A stretch of 64,000 bases of DNA from positions 71,384,978-71,448,977 of the forward strand of contig CM034537.1 of NCBI GenBank assembly GCA_020002185.1. Reading direction: 5' to 3'. Source of the stretch: Paraescarpia echinospica. Lineage: Eukaryota > Annelida > Polychaeta > Sabellida > Siboglinidae. Below are positions 23,317-32,801 of this stretch, in pieces. The translations under genes were made by a program, and so were the position numbers. Position 1 is the stretch's first letter; each line of letters starts with the position of its first letter. Under the pieces are notes generated by a model. That model did no database searches. It worked only from the letters and a program-made list of their open reading frames with translations, and had not been told where the DNA came from.

Positions 23317-23770
23317 TGTGAACGGAGAACAAAGGATTTTTACAAACGATAAACGAAACGTTAAAAGCACGAAATTAAACGTTATATACGATCACTACGG
23401 GGTCAGGAAACACGAGATGCATAGATATTAGAGAAATTAGCTGTAAAAGTCACATTTGACAATGAATGCACTGACGTGAACGCTAACTTTTTTCCTAAAA
23501 CAAATTCCTCGGTAGACTAGGCGGAATGCGTTAAGCGCACATGTGTGACATCTGTTGCGCGTGACTTAACGAGATTGGAATGTGAACGGAGAACAATGGA
23601 TTTTTACAAACAATAAATGAAACGTTAAAAGCACAAAATTAAACGTTGTATACGATCACTGTGGAGTCAGGAAACGGGAGATGCATCGATATTAGAGAAA
23701 TTCGATGTAAAGAGAGATTTAACGGCGAATGTACTGACGTGACAGGAAACTTTTTTCTGAAAACAAAAAG
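23317..23770. repeat. Two ~190-bp direct repeats upstream of the RPA-like gene
   Basis: TGTGAACGGAGAACAA to AACTTTTTTC at 23,317-23,507 recurs at 23,581-23,770 with roughly 85% identity, 264 bp apart. They lie between the divergently transcribed minus-strand gene and the RPA-like gene and so could hold regulatory sites. Confidence 0.8.
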
Positions 23771-23855
23771 TCTGAAATGTTCGAGGCACTCACGCTGATA
23801 ATTGAGTAAGATGACGTATTAGCGTGAAGTGCGCATGCGTGTTATTTGGAAACGG

Positions 23856-23862
23856 TATAAAA
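23856..23862 (+). promoter_or_regulatory. TATA box of the RPA-like gene cluster
   Basis: TATAAAA about 100 bp before the ATG at 23,959. The equivalent position in the second Polinton has TATATAG at 41,860, 91 bp before its ATG. Confidence 0.6.
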
Positions 23863-23958
23863 CGGTTGAGAAAATTTTTATATTGTATGACGCTGAATTT
23901 CTAACGTGTATTCTTTCTACAACAGCAGAGCAGCAAGCAGCAGACGTTCTTCCGCAAC

Positions 23959-24723
23959 ATGGCGGATGAAAGTCAACAACAACAACCAAAAAAGACGAAG
24001 GCACCACGTAAGCAGTCGATGAAGGCGGCAGCGGCCAGCAGCAGTCAACCTTCGTCACTGATTGCAGCCTTGTCAACGGGGGCGTCACCACCCGTTAAGC
24101 GCCCCGTCGCGCTGATCGCGGCCCCGTTGACTGTAGGCCGAAAGCGAAGCGCTGAAGAGGCGTCCTTGGAGCACCCCGACGAGACGGCCGAGCAGCCTCC
24201 GGTGCTGTCGCGGAGCGGTTCTATGGAGCGTGAATCGACGGCGTCGACGCGCGCCACAGTGGTGAGTCTGAGACATCTGAAGTGCGCTGTCAACGGTGTG
24301 TATAAACTCCTGTCGCCCGTTACGATCGATGCCGTCTCGTACAAAGGGGAGCCCGGCACCACCTATTTGGGATGTTCCCGTTGTCGCCGGAAATTGCAGA
24401 CAAGCAAAGCCGGGGTCCTGATATGTCGAACGCACGGTGAAGTGTTCGTACCGAAATATTTCTTCGCGTTGCGTGTGATGGTGAAGGACGGCGAGGAGGA
24501 GGAAGACGAGCTTTGGCTTACGTTGTTCGATAGCCAAATGTCTAATCTCGTCGAGTTCACGGCCGAGTACTTGATGGAATTGAACGAGGAGGATCTCCGC
24601 GATACCGTGCTCGAGTTAGCCGGTACTAAAGTGGAGATTAGTGTGCGGAAGACGAGATGGAACGGGGAGCACTCGTACACAGTCCGCGCACTAAAAAGAT
24701 ACGTCATCGTCGACGATGACTAA
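23959..24723 (+). CDS. RPA1-C-like single-stranded DNA-binding protein (Polinton)
   Basis: The 254-residue product has a disordered, basic, Ala/Ser-rich N-terminus (1-101) and a C-terminal OB-fold of the replication factor A large-subunit C-terminal type. That fold is recognised by the zinc ribbon C139-x2-C142...C156-x2-H159 (TTYLGCSRCRRKL, LICRTHGEV) and the following strand ELWLTLFDSQMSNLVEFTAE. Binding of single-stranded DNA during element replication is the likely role, inferred from the family. The start is the first ATG after a TATA box. Codon 101/102 contains a perfect donor (ACAGTG|GTGAGT at 24,261/24,262), conserved in the second Polinton's homologue, from which alternative exons could be joined. 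The gene appears intact. Confidence 0.75.
   Translation: MADESQQQQPKKTKAPRKQSMKAAAASSSQPSSLIAALSTGASPPVKRPVALIAAPLTVGRKRSAEEASLEHPDETAEQPPVLSRSGSMERESTASTRATVVSLRHLKCAVNGVYKLLSPVTIDAVSYKGEPGTTYLGCSRCRRKLQTSKAGVLICRTHGEVFVPKYFFALRVMVKDGEEEEDELWLTLFDSQMSNLVEFTAEYLMELNEEDLRDTVLELAGTKVEISVRKTRWNGEHSYTVRALKRYVIVDDD
24262..24267 (+). promoter_or_regulatory. Phase-0 5' splice site inside the RPA-like ORF
   Basis: GTGAGT after exon sequence ACAGTG; 23,959-24,261 is 303 nt, i.e. exactly 101 codons. The second Polinton has GCCGTG|GTGAGT at 42,097/42,098 after exactly 49 codons. Conservation of an extended donor across otherwise diverged DNA argues that it is used. Confidence 0.55.
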
Positions 24724-24745
24724 TGTTGTATTGTGTTGTTTGTAG

Positions 24746-24934
24746 GATGAAAATTGGCCGCTACTGATTGATTTATTGACGCACGCGAACGAACGACAAC
24801 GAGTGAGAGATCGTCGTGGTTTGGAACTAAGCAAGGAGAGCTTTGAACTATTAGCCCAGTCGGCCGAGCAATATATAAGAGCGTTTTGGTTGGCCTACGA
24901 AGCAAGCCTATTTTGTAGTAGTTTGATGTACTAA
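24746..24934 (+). CDS. Alternative 3' exon A of the RPA-like locus
   Basis: Opens directly at a 3' splice site (TTGTTTGTAG|GATGAAAATTGG) in phase 0 and runs 62 codons (DENWPLLIDLLTHANERQRV...) to TAA. It has no plausible own ATG start. Helical and charged; no family recognised. The donor at 24,261/24,262 is also phase 0, so joining gives an open frame. Inferred, not proven. Confidence 0.5.
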   Translation, partial: DENWPLLIDLLTHANERQRVRDRRGLELSKESFELLAQSAEQYIRAFWLAYEASLFCSSLMY

Positions 24935-24958
24935 CAGTTGTGCTTTTATATGCTTTAG

Positions 24959-25117
24959 GAAGTGCGCTGCGTACTGGAGAAAATGCTTGCAAACAACGAA
25001 AGGATTCGCGCTCAGTATGACGAGGTTGCCTCGTTCGTAAGAACGTTGTTGGAACGGGGTGTGAAGGGGTCGATAAAGAAGGATGAGGAGGAAGAGAACA
25101 AGAAGGAGGCGGACTAA
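24959..25117 (+). CDS. Alternative 3' exon B of the RPA-like locus
   Basis: Opens after TTTTATATGCTTTAG in phase 0 (EVRCVLEKMLANNERIRAQY...) and ends with a Lys/Glu-rich tail and TAA after 52 codons. Coiled-coil-like composition; no family recognised. Same acceptor logic as the neighbouring short exons. Confidence 0.5.
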   Translation, partial: EVRCVLEKMLANNERIRAQYDEVASFVRTLLERGVKGSIKKDEEEENKKEAD

Positions 25118-25137
25118 TCATAATAATGTGTTTGTAG

Positions 25138-25218
25138 GACGCTTTGATGCAGCACACCAGGCGTGAGTGTATGAGCGACTTCCTACACGCGTTCCTGACG
25201 GTGATTCGTAAAGAGTAG
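25138..25218 (+). CDS. Alternative 3' exon C of the RPA-like locus
   Basis: Opens after AATGTGTTTGTAG in phase 0 (DALMQHTRRECMSDFLHAFL...) and ends in TAG after 26 codons. The second Polinton has an exon at the same place starting CTGTAG|GACGCTGTAATTGC (residues DAVIAA), so this acceptor is conserved between the elements. Confidence 0.5.
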   Translation, partial: DALMQHTRRECMSDFLHAFLTVIRKE

Positions 25219-25236
25219 AACTGCTTTGTGCTGTAG

Positions 25237-25902
25237 TGTAGTGGAGTGCGTGACACCCACGTATTGGAGGCGATCATCGAGGAGGTGCTGGGCGGCTGCT
25301 CGACCCGAATGCGTATCGCTCCACCGACGTATAACGACAGCCTGGGGACGATGGGACCGACGTGCTCGCCGTACTGGAGCGTACCGGAGGAGCTGGGGAC
25401 GTGCCAACGGCAACTCGTCGTGCCAAGCCGGAGTCAGTTGATCGTGCGTTACGAACGGCTGGCTATGGATCTCGTCGCCGAGGCTCTCGGTGAAATGATT
25501 CTGGAGAAGGCGCGAGATCAATGCGGGGTATGCGAACCGAATGAAGGCTGCCCATACGTTCATATGCCCGGCTATCGCGCGGAGCGGCCAAATCGCGTCT
25601 ACATGCAACGTTTCGATAAGCCGGGCTGTATTGTGACGCGCTATTTCAACGGCGTTATCGAAACGTTCCTGCGTCGATCGCTCATCCCCTGTTTAACGAG
25701 ACTAGTGCATATTCTACACGAGACTACGGTGTCGACTTCTTCCGGTGATCAGCAGCCGCAAACGGGCCGTGCAGGAGAATTGTATTTGATGCAGTTTGTG
25801 TCGAACTGGTTGTTGGGAACAAATTGGCGCGATTATATGAATCGCGTGCAACTCGAGTCGGCCGTGCAAACGTACGTGCAACGCCGGAGCGGACTGGAAT
25901 GA
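25237..25902 (+). CDS. Cys/His zinc-binding hypothetical protein (exon D or separate gene)
   Basis: Open in phase 0 from the acceptor GTGCTGTAG|TGTAGTGGAGTG to TGA at 25,902, 221 codons. A conserved zinc-like motif CGVCEPNEGCPYVHMPGY occupies the middle (CGECLPEEGCPFVHMCGY in the second Polinton), followed by helical sequence (IETFLRRSLIPCLTRLVHIL) and a conserved tail (NWLLGTNWRDYMNRVQLESA). Family not recognised. No ATG starts the frame upstream of its conserved part, which supports expression by splicing. Confidence 0.6.
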   Translation, partial: CSGVRDTHVLEAIIEEVLGGCSTRMRIAPPTYNDSLGTMGPTCSPYWSVPEELGTCQRQLVVPSRSQLIVRYERLAMDLVAEALGEMILEKARDQCGVCEPNEGCPYVHMPGYRAERPNRVYMQRFDKPGCIVTRYFNGVIETFLRRSLIPCLTRLVHILHETTVSTSSGDQQPQTGRAGELYLMQFVSNWLLGTNWRDYMNRVQLESAVQTYVQRRSGLE

Positions 25903-26223
25903 ACGAACGAACACTAGTAGAATAGAACACATTAATATTTGCTTGCTATTGAAACAAAGGCTTCACGATTTGAATGTTGTAAGAGGACCGAATAAAACGT
26001 TGAAAATGTACTTTCCGTTTCCGAGTTACCTAGTTAGAAAAATTACCGCTAGTCGCAGTTATAAAAACCACCACCGCTACATAGAAAAATTACCACCACA
26101 TTCCACCGCTAGTTAGAAAAATTACCGCTAGTTAGAAAAATTACCGCTAGTAGTTATGAAACATTCCTTCCGCTAGGGTGTACTTACCACCACCACCACC
26201 ACTACCACCGTCACCGTCGCCGT
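25903..26223. repeat. Short tandem repeats before polymerase gene of Polinton 1
   Basis: The phrase CTAGTTAGAAAAATTACCG and partial forms recur at 26,030-26,155 (about 20-bp unit), followed by a CCACCACCACCACTACC tract. No gene here. Confidence 0.7.
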
Positions 26224-26231
26224 TATAAATA
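26224..26231 (+). promoter_or_regulatory. TATA box of the polymerase gene
   Basis: TATAAATA 31 bp before the ATG at 26,262. The second and third elements have TATAAG at the matching place (44,610; 60,471). Confidence 0.6.
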
Positions 26232-26261
26232 GCGACGCTCAAAAAAATATCATTAGAGAGA

Positions 26262-29200
26262 ATGCCACCTACTAGATGGCAATGTCCGAAAGGTGGGCAC
26301 TATTTCGCGACGCAGACGACGTTCGAACGACACGTAAAGAGTTCGAAAAGATGCGGCGACGAAGCGCTATGCGTAAAACGTCGAGAGTGTCCAAAATGTG
26401 GCACGCTATTCACCACGCGTCACGCTATGCTACGACATCTGAAGCTGCTGTGTTCGCCGCCGTCACCTCCTAGTAGTAATGAATCAGTGGTGGAGGAAGC
26501 CGCTAGGGCGCCGTCACCCGACGATCTACAGCGTGTCGTAGACGAGCACCGGCGTAGCATAGAGACGTCGGTAGCGCGCGGTGCCGTACAGTCGCGTTAC
26601 AACTATCGTATGACCGCCTGTACGAGTACGCGCGTGCTCGAACCGCGTCTGAGGGAAATGTTTCGCGAACAAAAGAACGCGTTTAAAATTAACGTAAGCT
26701 ATGGTTTTGTATTACGCCACAAGGTGTCGGGTCGGTACCGATATTTCCATTCTTCGTGTAACTGTTGCGGTCGCCTCCTCGAAACACCCGCCCTAGTTAC
26801 CGATAGCCGTTCATTCGAACGATTCCTCGACGCCGTGCGCACTACCGACGTACTGCAGTACGCCATCGCGCAGCGTCCCGACTCGGGATGGATCGTCGAG
26901 CTCGTAACTAACGCCACCTACTTCGTGAACGTCATCATCAATCATCCTATCGGCTGCGTTGGCGTGACGACGTTTCCAGCCTTCGTGCGCCTCAACAGGG
27001 CCATAGTGTCGTTGACGAAAGATCATCGAGGCACGCCCTACGACGACCATCTCTGTCTCTTCCGATGCATCGGCCTTCACCTGCAAGGTCACCGACGAGG
27101 CGAAAGTATCCCCCATATATACCCCATACGAACCGTTTAACGAAAGACGCTAAACGTCCGCACGCGCAGTATTGTCGCGACGCGCGCACGTCGGCCTCGA
27201 ACGGCGTGCGCCTGAACGAACTGGATCGCGTGGAGACGGTTTTCGGCATCAACGTCGTCGTCTATCGTCGACTGACCAATGACGTCGCCGAACTAGTCCG
27301 TCGATCGCGCGAAGCGCACCCCACGACGCTGAACGTCAACCTGTACGAGTCGCACTTCTCGTACATAAGCGATCTGCGCGCGTACACGAAAACGTACAAG
27401 TGCGGGAAATGTGGAAGCGTCCTCTGGCGGAACGCGCGCGATTTACGATGTCACGAAGCGACGTGCGAAGGCGGCGTTCGTCACGTGTTCCCCGGCGGCG
27501 TCTACCGACCGTCGCCGTCCGTATTCGAGCGGCTCGACGACGAAGGCATCGACGTCGGCGACGACGACCTGCGCTACTACCCGTACCGCGCGACGTTCGA
27601 TTTCGAGTGCTATTTCGCCGATAACGATCTGCCGACGAATACCGACAAATGCCGCTGGATCGCGCGACACGAACTGCTCAGCGTGAGCGTCGCGTCGAAC
27701 GTGCCCGGTCACTAAGCGGCGCGCTGTTACGTCACGACCGGCGATTCGTCGGAACTCGCGCGTCGCCTCATCGACGACCTGGAAGCGGTGAGCGCGGCGG
27801 CGTGCGCGATTCTACGTCCCCGCTACGACGCGACCTTCGAAGCGCTCGACGCGCTCGACGCCGACTGGCGGCGACGACGTTGCGACGACGACGACGCGTC
27901 ACCGTACGCCACTCTCGCCGACCGGCTGTGGACGCACCTTCGTCAAATGCCCGTATTGGGATTCAATTCGGGTAAGTACGACCTGAATGTCGTCAAAAAG
28001 TACTTGACCCCCCTGCTCATAACCGGCGACGCGCAGCATACGTCGTCGGCGTTTACCATTAAACGTCAGAACAATTACATGTGCCTGTCGACGACGACGT
28101 TGAAGTTCCTGGACATAACGAATTACCTCGCGCCCGGCGTTAGCTACGATCGCTTTCTGAAAGCGTACGGTTGCTCGGCAACGAAGGGCTACTTTCCGTA
28201 CGAACATATCGACGCGTTGACGCGTCTGGACGAAACCGCCCTGCCGTCGCGCGAAGCTTTCTACAGCCAGTTGAAACGCGAGGGAATCTCCGCGGAGGCG
28301 TACGAGATTTGCGCGACGGCGTGGCGTGACGAGGGCATGACGACGATGCGCGATTTTCTTGTGTGGTATAACAATCGTGACGTGGCGCCGTTTCTCGAGG
28401 CCATCGATCGCCAGTTCGCCTTCTATCGGCGCCGACGTATCGACATGTTCAAGGACGCCATCAGCGTACCGGGGTTGACGTTGTTGTACCTGTTCAACGA
28501 CCTGCCGACGTCGATCCATTTCTCGCTCTTCAACGAGCCGAACAAAGATCTGCACCGTCTGCTGCAGGCGCAGATCGTCGGCGGCCCGTCGATCATCTTC
28601 GCGCGCCACCACGAGGCCGACGTGACGTCGATTCGAGGCGGCGCGCCGTGCCGCACGATAGTAGGCTTCGACGCAAACGGCCTCTATCTATGGGCGATAA
28701 TGCAGGAGATGCCGACGGGCTGGTACACGCGCCGACGCGCGGAGAATGCCTTTCGAGCGGAACGCGTGCACCGCTACGGTCGTATGGCCGTGGAGTGGTT
28801 GACGTGGGTGGAGGCGGAAACAGGCGCGCGTATACGTCACCAGTTGAACGGACTTGAGAAGCGCATCGGAAAGTACCGAGTCGACGGCTGGTGCGCCGCC
28901 ACGCGAACGGCGTATCAATTTCACGGCTGCTATTTTCACGGCTGCCCGACGTGTCAGGCGCACGTGACGACGAACGCCGTCAACGGTCAACCGATGACGA
29001 CGCTGTACGCCGCGACGATCGCCGTGACCGCCTTTCTGCGCCGTTTCGTCGAAGACGTCGTCGAAATGTGGGAGTGCCAGTGGTACGCCGTGCGACCGCC
29101 GGCGGTGCCGACGCCGCCCGACGCGTCACGATGGCAACCATCACCGACCGCCGACCGCCAACTTCTCGGGAACAGTTCCTACTGGAAAACGATTACGCGC

Positions 29201-29950
29201 GTCGATCGGCACCGGGAAATCAAGTACGCCACGCCGGTCGGCGTGTCGATGCTCTTCAACAATCGGCGCTTCCGGCAACTCGACGTCGTCGTCGACGACG
29301 CGCTGTACGAGGTGGTGCTGAATAAGCGCAAAATCGTCTACGGCCTGCAGATACATATCGGCTATTTCGTATTGCAGTACGCAAAATTGAGAATGCTGGA
29401 ATTTTATTTCGATTTTGTCGACGCCTACATTCCCCGTCCGCTCTTCCAGTACTGCGCTATGGACACGGACTCGGCGTACATCGCCCTAGCCGGACGTGAC
29501 GTCGACGCGCTCGTACCGGAAGAACGTCGCGAACACTACTTCCGGAATCGTTCGCTCTGGTTTCCGGCCGAATGCTGCGACGCGCACGTAGACGCCTACG
29601 TACGACGGCGCGTCGCCGGACTAGCGTGGGAGGCGGACGTGTGCTGCGCGCGCCGACGCCTGTTCGATCGTTGAACGCCGGGTCTCTTCAAAGAAGAGTG
29701 GCGCGGCGACGGAATCGTGGCGCTGTGCAGCAAGACCTACTACTGCTTCGGCGGCGCCGCCGGTCCGAAATACAGCACGAAGGGACTGAGCAAGCGACAG
29801 AACGCCGACATCGACGTGCACACCTTCCTCGCCGTACTGCGCGACCGTCGCAACGGTGTCGGCTGGAACCGAGGTTTCCAAGTGAAAGACTCGTCCGTGT
29901 TGACGTACATTCAAGAGCGCGAGGCGTTGAGCTACTTCTACGCTCGCTAA
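26262..29950 (+). pseudogene. polB: Protein-primed DNA polymerase B of Polinton 1, multiply broken
   Basis: N-terminus: C2H2-type zinc fingers (CPKGGHYFATQTTFERHV; CPKCGTLFTTRHAMLRHLK). Then a conserved CLFRCIGLH motif, exonuclease motifs ATFDFECYF and GFNSGKYDLN, polymerase motif A in GFDANGLYLWA, motif B in LLGNSSYWKT and motif C in CAMDTDSAYI. Breaks: a frameshift near 27,100, an in-frame TAA at 27,713, a stop at 29,672 with the C-terminus (YYCFGGAAGPKYSTKGLS) in another frame, and a deletion of roughly 400 bp just before motif B compared with 63,334-63,800. Motif B has Trp where the third element has Gly (NSSYGKT). In an intact element this enzyme copies the element from a protein primer. 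Confidence 0.92.
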
Positions 29951-30102
29951 ACGCCGCGTGTTCGACGACGGCGTCACCACGGCGCCGATACTCGTCTAAC
30001 TCGTAAACAACACTCGTCTAACTCGTCTACTACTACTAACCTAACCCCCACCACCACCCCCTAGGGGTTGTTTCTGTATGTATGTATAGGTAGGGTAATA
30101 AT

Positions 30103-30147
30103 AATAAACACCAACATGTACATGATCATTTGTTTGTTGTTTTTATT
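30103..30147. terminator. Convergent poly(A) signals between the two Polinton gene blocks
   Basis: AATAAA at 30,103-30,108 on the plus strand (polymerase side) and TTTATT at 30,142-30,147, i.e. AATAAA on the minus strand, 28 bp before the end of the protease gene. Confidence 0.65.
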
Positions 30148-30174
30148 TCTATTATACACGTAAAAGCGAAGCAA

Positions 30175-30633
30175 TTAATGATGCGGTTTTAATAAATCGT
30201 ATACGAGACAATCATTGTTCACCCGATTAGTGCCGAATAGGTTCTGGAACGTCGTCAACGGCATACCGCGACATCGGAGGAGAAGGTAGTCGACGCAATA
30301 TTGTCCGCACACGTTAGAGATGACGCTCTGCAGCCGCTTGTCGTTGTACGTCCACGCGTCGTCGCAGTGACGACGGAAGAAGGCGCGGAAGTCGGCGTGC
30401 AGCTGCGGCAGACCGTACGAATCGAAGTATTCGCCTCGTCGGTCGGCGTCCACGTAGACGGCCACCCAGTGCTGTCCCGGTTCGCCGCCGTCGTCGGTGT
30501 TGCACACGAAGGCCGTCGGGTAGGTGACGGTGGCGGCGGCGGTAAGTAGCGCGTCTTTAGGCACGACGCCGACGACGATACGTTTAGCCTACGTATCGCG
30601 TTCCAGACGACGCATCAGTTGGAACGTATCCAT
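30175..30633 (-). pseudogene. Adenain-like cysteine protease (PRO) with premature stop
   Basis: Family motifs in order: GQHWVAVYVD (catalytic His), GEYFDSYG (acidic residue) and VCGQYCVDYLL (catalytic Cys in CGQYC), as in adenovirus-type maturation proteases of Polintons. ATG at 30,633 starts residues MDTFQLMRRLERDT, then TAG at 30,591-30,589 interrupts; the frame is open beyond it to the end. The enzyme would process capsid precursors. The next gene upstream on this strand is the major capsid protein, only a few bases away. Confidence 0.85.
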
Positions 30634-30638
30634 AGTTA

Positions 30639-31940
30639 CTACCAGTCGTAAACGACGTTCCGGTTCCGGTCGATCTCCATCACCGTCTCGAATTCCGCGT
30701 ACACGACGACGTTCACCGGAAGCGGTAGCGGCGTCCCGAAATGCATTTCGACGCCCACGCTCCCCTGACGCACGACGTTGCAATGGTCGCCGTCGCAACA
30801 GTCGGGGGTCAGATCGAAACCGAAGATGCTGTAGCCGGCGACCAAGACCGTGCGCGATACGTCGTTCCCCTCGTCCTCGAACGCCTTTCCGGTCGCCTCG
30901 AAGAGATTCATGTAGCTCCGCACGTACCGGTTGTGCGGGAAGTCCGGCTGCAGCGGCTTGCTCGGCACCTGACGTCCGTCGACGACGAGCGTCAGGAAGT
31001 TTATGTCGTTGTGACGCGCGTCGAACGAATTTCTAGTGTAGTCGCCGTTGTAGGCGACGTTATCGATCATCATCAGGAAGAGGCGTTTCGGAGTCGCACC
31101 CATGTACAGGTTATCGTGCGTGTGCGATAGCGTACCCGCCGTTATCGAGAACGATTTGTAGTCGACGCGGCGCATCGGAAACTTAGCCGTTCCCAACCCC
31201 CACGCTTTGATATGTCCCAGCTGGACGGCCGGGTTCAACTTCACTTTTCGCACGTGTAGTCGAATCGCCTGCAGCACAATGCGCCACCCCGGTACGGCTT
31301 GCGCGCCCATGATCGCGAAGACGTCCTTCGCGCGCACTATGCGTATTTTCGTGTCGACGCCGTTCGGTATGTGTCTGTTTAGCATAAACGCGTCGAGGTG
31401 CAGGCGTCCCATCATCTCCACCTCGTTGCTAGTGGCCGTCATGAGGCGTGGTGCCTCGAAGCCGACGTTGGCGTTGCCGAGCGTGTCCATCCATCCGGCG
31501 GTGTCTTTGTACCACATCGACGCCGTGAGATGCGAACGTTTCGCGTCGCTACCGTAACTTAGCAACGTCTCGAGGTACGCTCGTTACGCGTACGTATTGG
31601 TCGACGGCGTCACGAGGGTGTTGTTCAACGACACGTCGATTTGACTGATCATCGAATGCAAGAAATTGTTGACCGGCGCCACCGCGGCGGCGGCCGCCAG
31701 ATCGGTACCGTCCCCCTGCGTCACTTTGAAGCACACGTACAGTTGAACGCTCCCCAAGTCCGTATAGTCTTCGCCCGAACCCGGCACGAGGAACTCGATA
31801 GAGCCGCCGGCGTCGAGAATCGTCAGCAGCTGGTAGACGGTCCACTGACTACTCTCGATGCTCGTCTGCGTCACCGGTTCCCTGAACAGCTCCAGTTCGG
31901 CCTTCACGCCCTCGCACGTCGAGCCGTTCACGAACGCCAT
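30639..31940 (-). pseudogene. Major capsid protein (double jelly-roll) with one in-frame TAA
   Basis: ATG at 31,940 (MAFVNGSTCEGVKAELELF) leads an open frame to a TAA near 31,584, after which the same frame continues without interruption to 30,639 (434 codons in all). Position, length, neighbours (protease downstream, minor capsid upstream) and sequence such as NNFLHSMISQIDVSLNN and RLFLMMIDNVAYNGDYTRNS fit the Polinton MCP, which forms the hexameric capsomers. The TAA is a single nonsense change; nothing else in the frame looks damaged. Confidence 0.82.
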
Positions 31941-32015
31941 CGTCGTCGACGAATCTGTCCGTTCGACGCGCTCTCTTCCGCCTACTGACGACCGTCGCCG
32001 CTAGACGTGCTCTCT

Positions 32016-32348
32016 TTATGCCGCTGCCGCCGCGTCGGTGCTGCTGCTGCTGCGTTTTTTTCTTCCGTAGGTCGACGACAACGACACGAGGACGTTGTTC
32101 AGCGACGACAACGTCACGAGGACGTTGTTCAGCGACACGTCGAGTTGACTGAACATCGTATGCAGGAAATTGTCGACAGGCCCGGCGGCGGCCGTCAGAC
32201 CGACCCCCCGCGTCACTAAGAAGCGCGCGTACTCTCTAAAGTTCCTATAGTCGTCGTCCGGGATGAGGAACTCGATAGGGTCGAGAGACGTCAGCGGCTG
32301 GTAGACGATCCACTGACCGCTCTCGATCACCGGTGCTGCGCTGTCCAT
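32016..32348 (-). pseudogene. Tandem partial copy of the capsid protein N-terminus
   Basis: ATG at 32,348, then SGQWIVYQPLTSLDPIEFL and DNFLHTMFSQLDVSLNN, parallel to SSQWTVYQLLTILDAGGSIE and NNFLHSMISQIDVSLNN in the full capsid gene just downstream. It ends in a low-complexity tail. The upstream flank (GTCCGTTCGACG...GCTCTCTTCCGCC) is duplicated as well, so a block of ~410 bp including the leader was copied. A 36-bp unit is further repeated inside it (SLNNVLVTLS/SLNNVLVSLS). Confidence 0.8.
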
Positions 32349-32449
32349 TACTCGTCGAATATGTCCGTTCGACGTGCTCTCTTCCGCCTTCTGACGGTCT
32401 TCGCCGCTAAGCGCGCTCTCTTTACGCCGCCGCCGCGGGGACGGCGCTG

Positions 32450-32797
32450 CTACGTTTGTTTCTTTCTATTCTGCTTCTTCTTTGGTGCCCGCTGCGAATT
32501 CAATAGGCCGTCGAGAAGATCGGAGCCGGCCTCCTTCGCGCGTCTTTTTATCGACTGTTTCAGATCGCCGCCGGCGACGACGTCGCGCGCCACGTGCATG
32601 CCGGTGTTGAGCGCACGTTTTCCCAACGCCAACGCGCCTCTCTTGATAAGCGGCATGGCGCTTCGAAACAGACTCCCGAAGAGATTACCCAGACCGTGAC
32701 CTCGTTGACCCCGAGCGCCGACGAAGACCGGCAGCTGTCCGCCGACCTGACGAACGTAGTAGTCCACGTACGGGTTCTTCGACGACGACGGCGACAT
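32450..32797 (-). CDS. pX-like basic virion-associated protein (Polinton)
   Basis: A 115-residue basic protein. ATG at 32,797; the conserved stretch YVRQVGGQLPVFVGARGQRG then HGLGNLFGSLFRSAMPLIKR is typical of a small Polinton/adintovirus protein compared by others with adenovirus pX/pVI-type core or membrane-active proteins. The Lys/Arg-rich tail (APKKKQNRKKQ) suits nucleic acid binding. Intact here. The assignment is from motif memory and position in the morphogenesis block. Confidence 0.65.
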   Translation of the reverse strand: MSPSSSKNPYVDYYVRQVGGQLPVFVGARGQRGHGLGNLFGSLFRSAMPLIKRGALALGKRALNTGMHVARDVVAGGDLKQSIKRRAKEAGSDLLDGLLNSQRAPKKKQNRKKQT

Positions 32798-32801
32798 GTT
32801 A

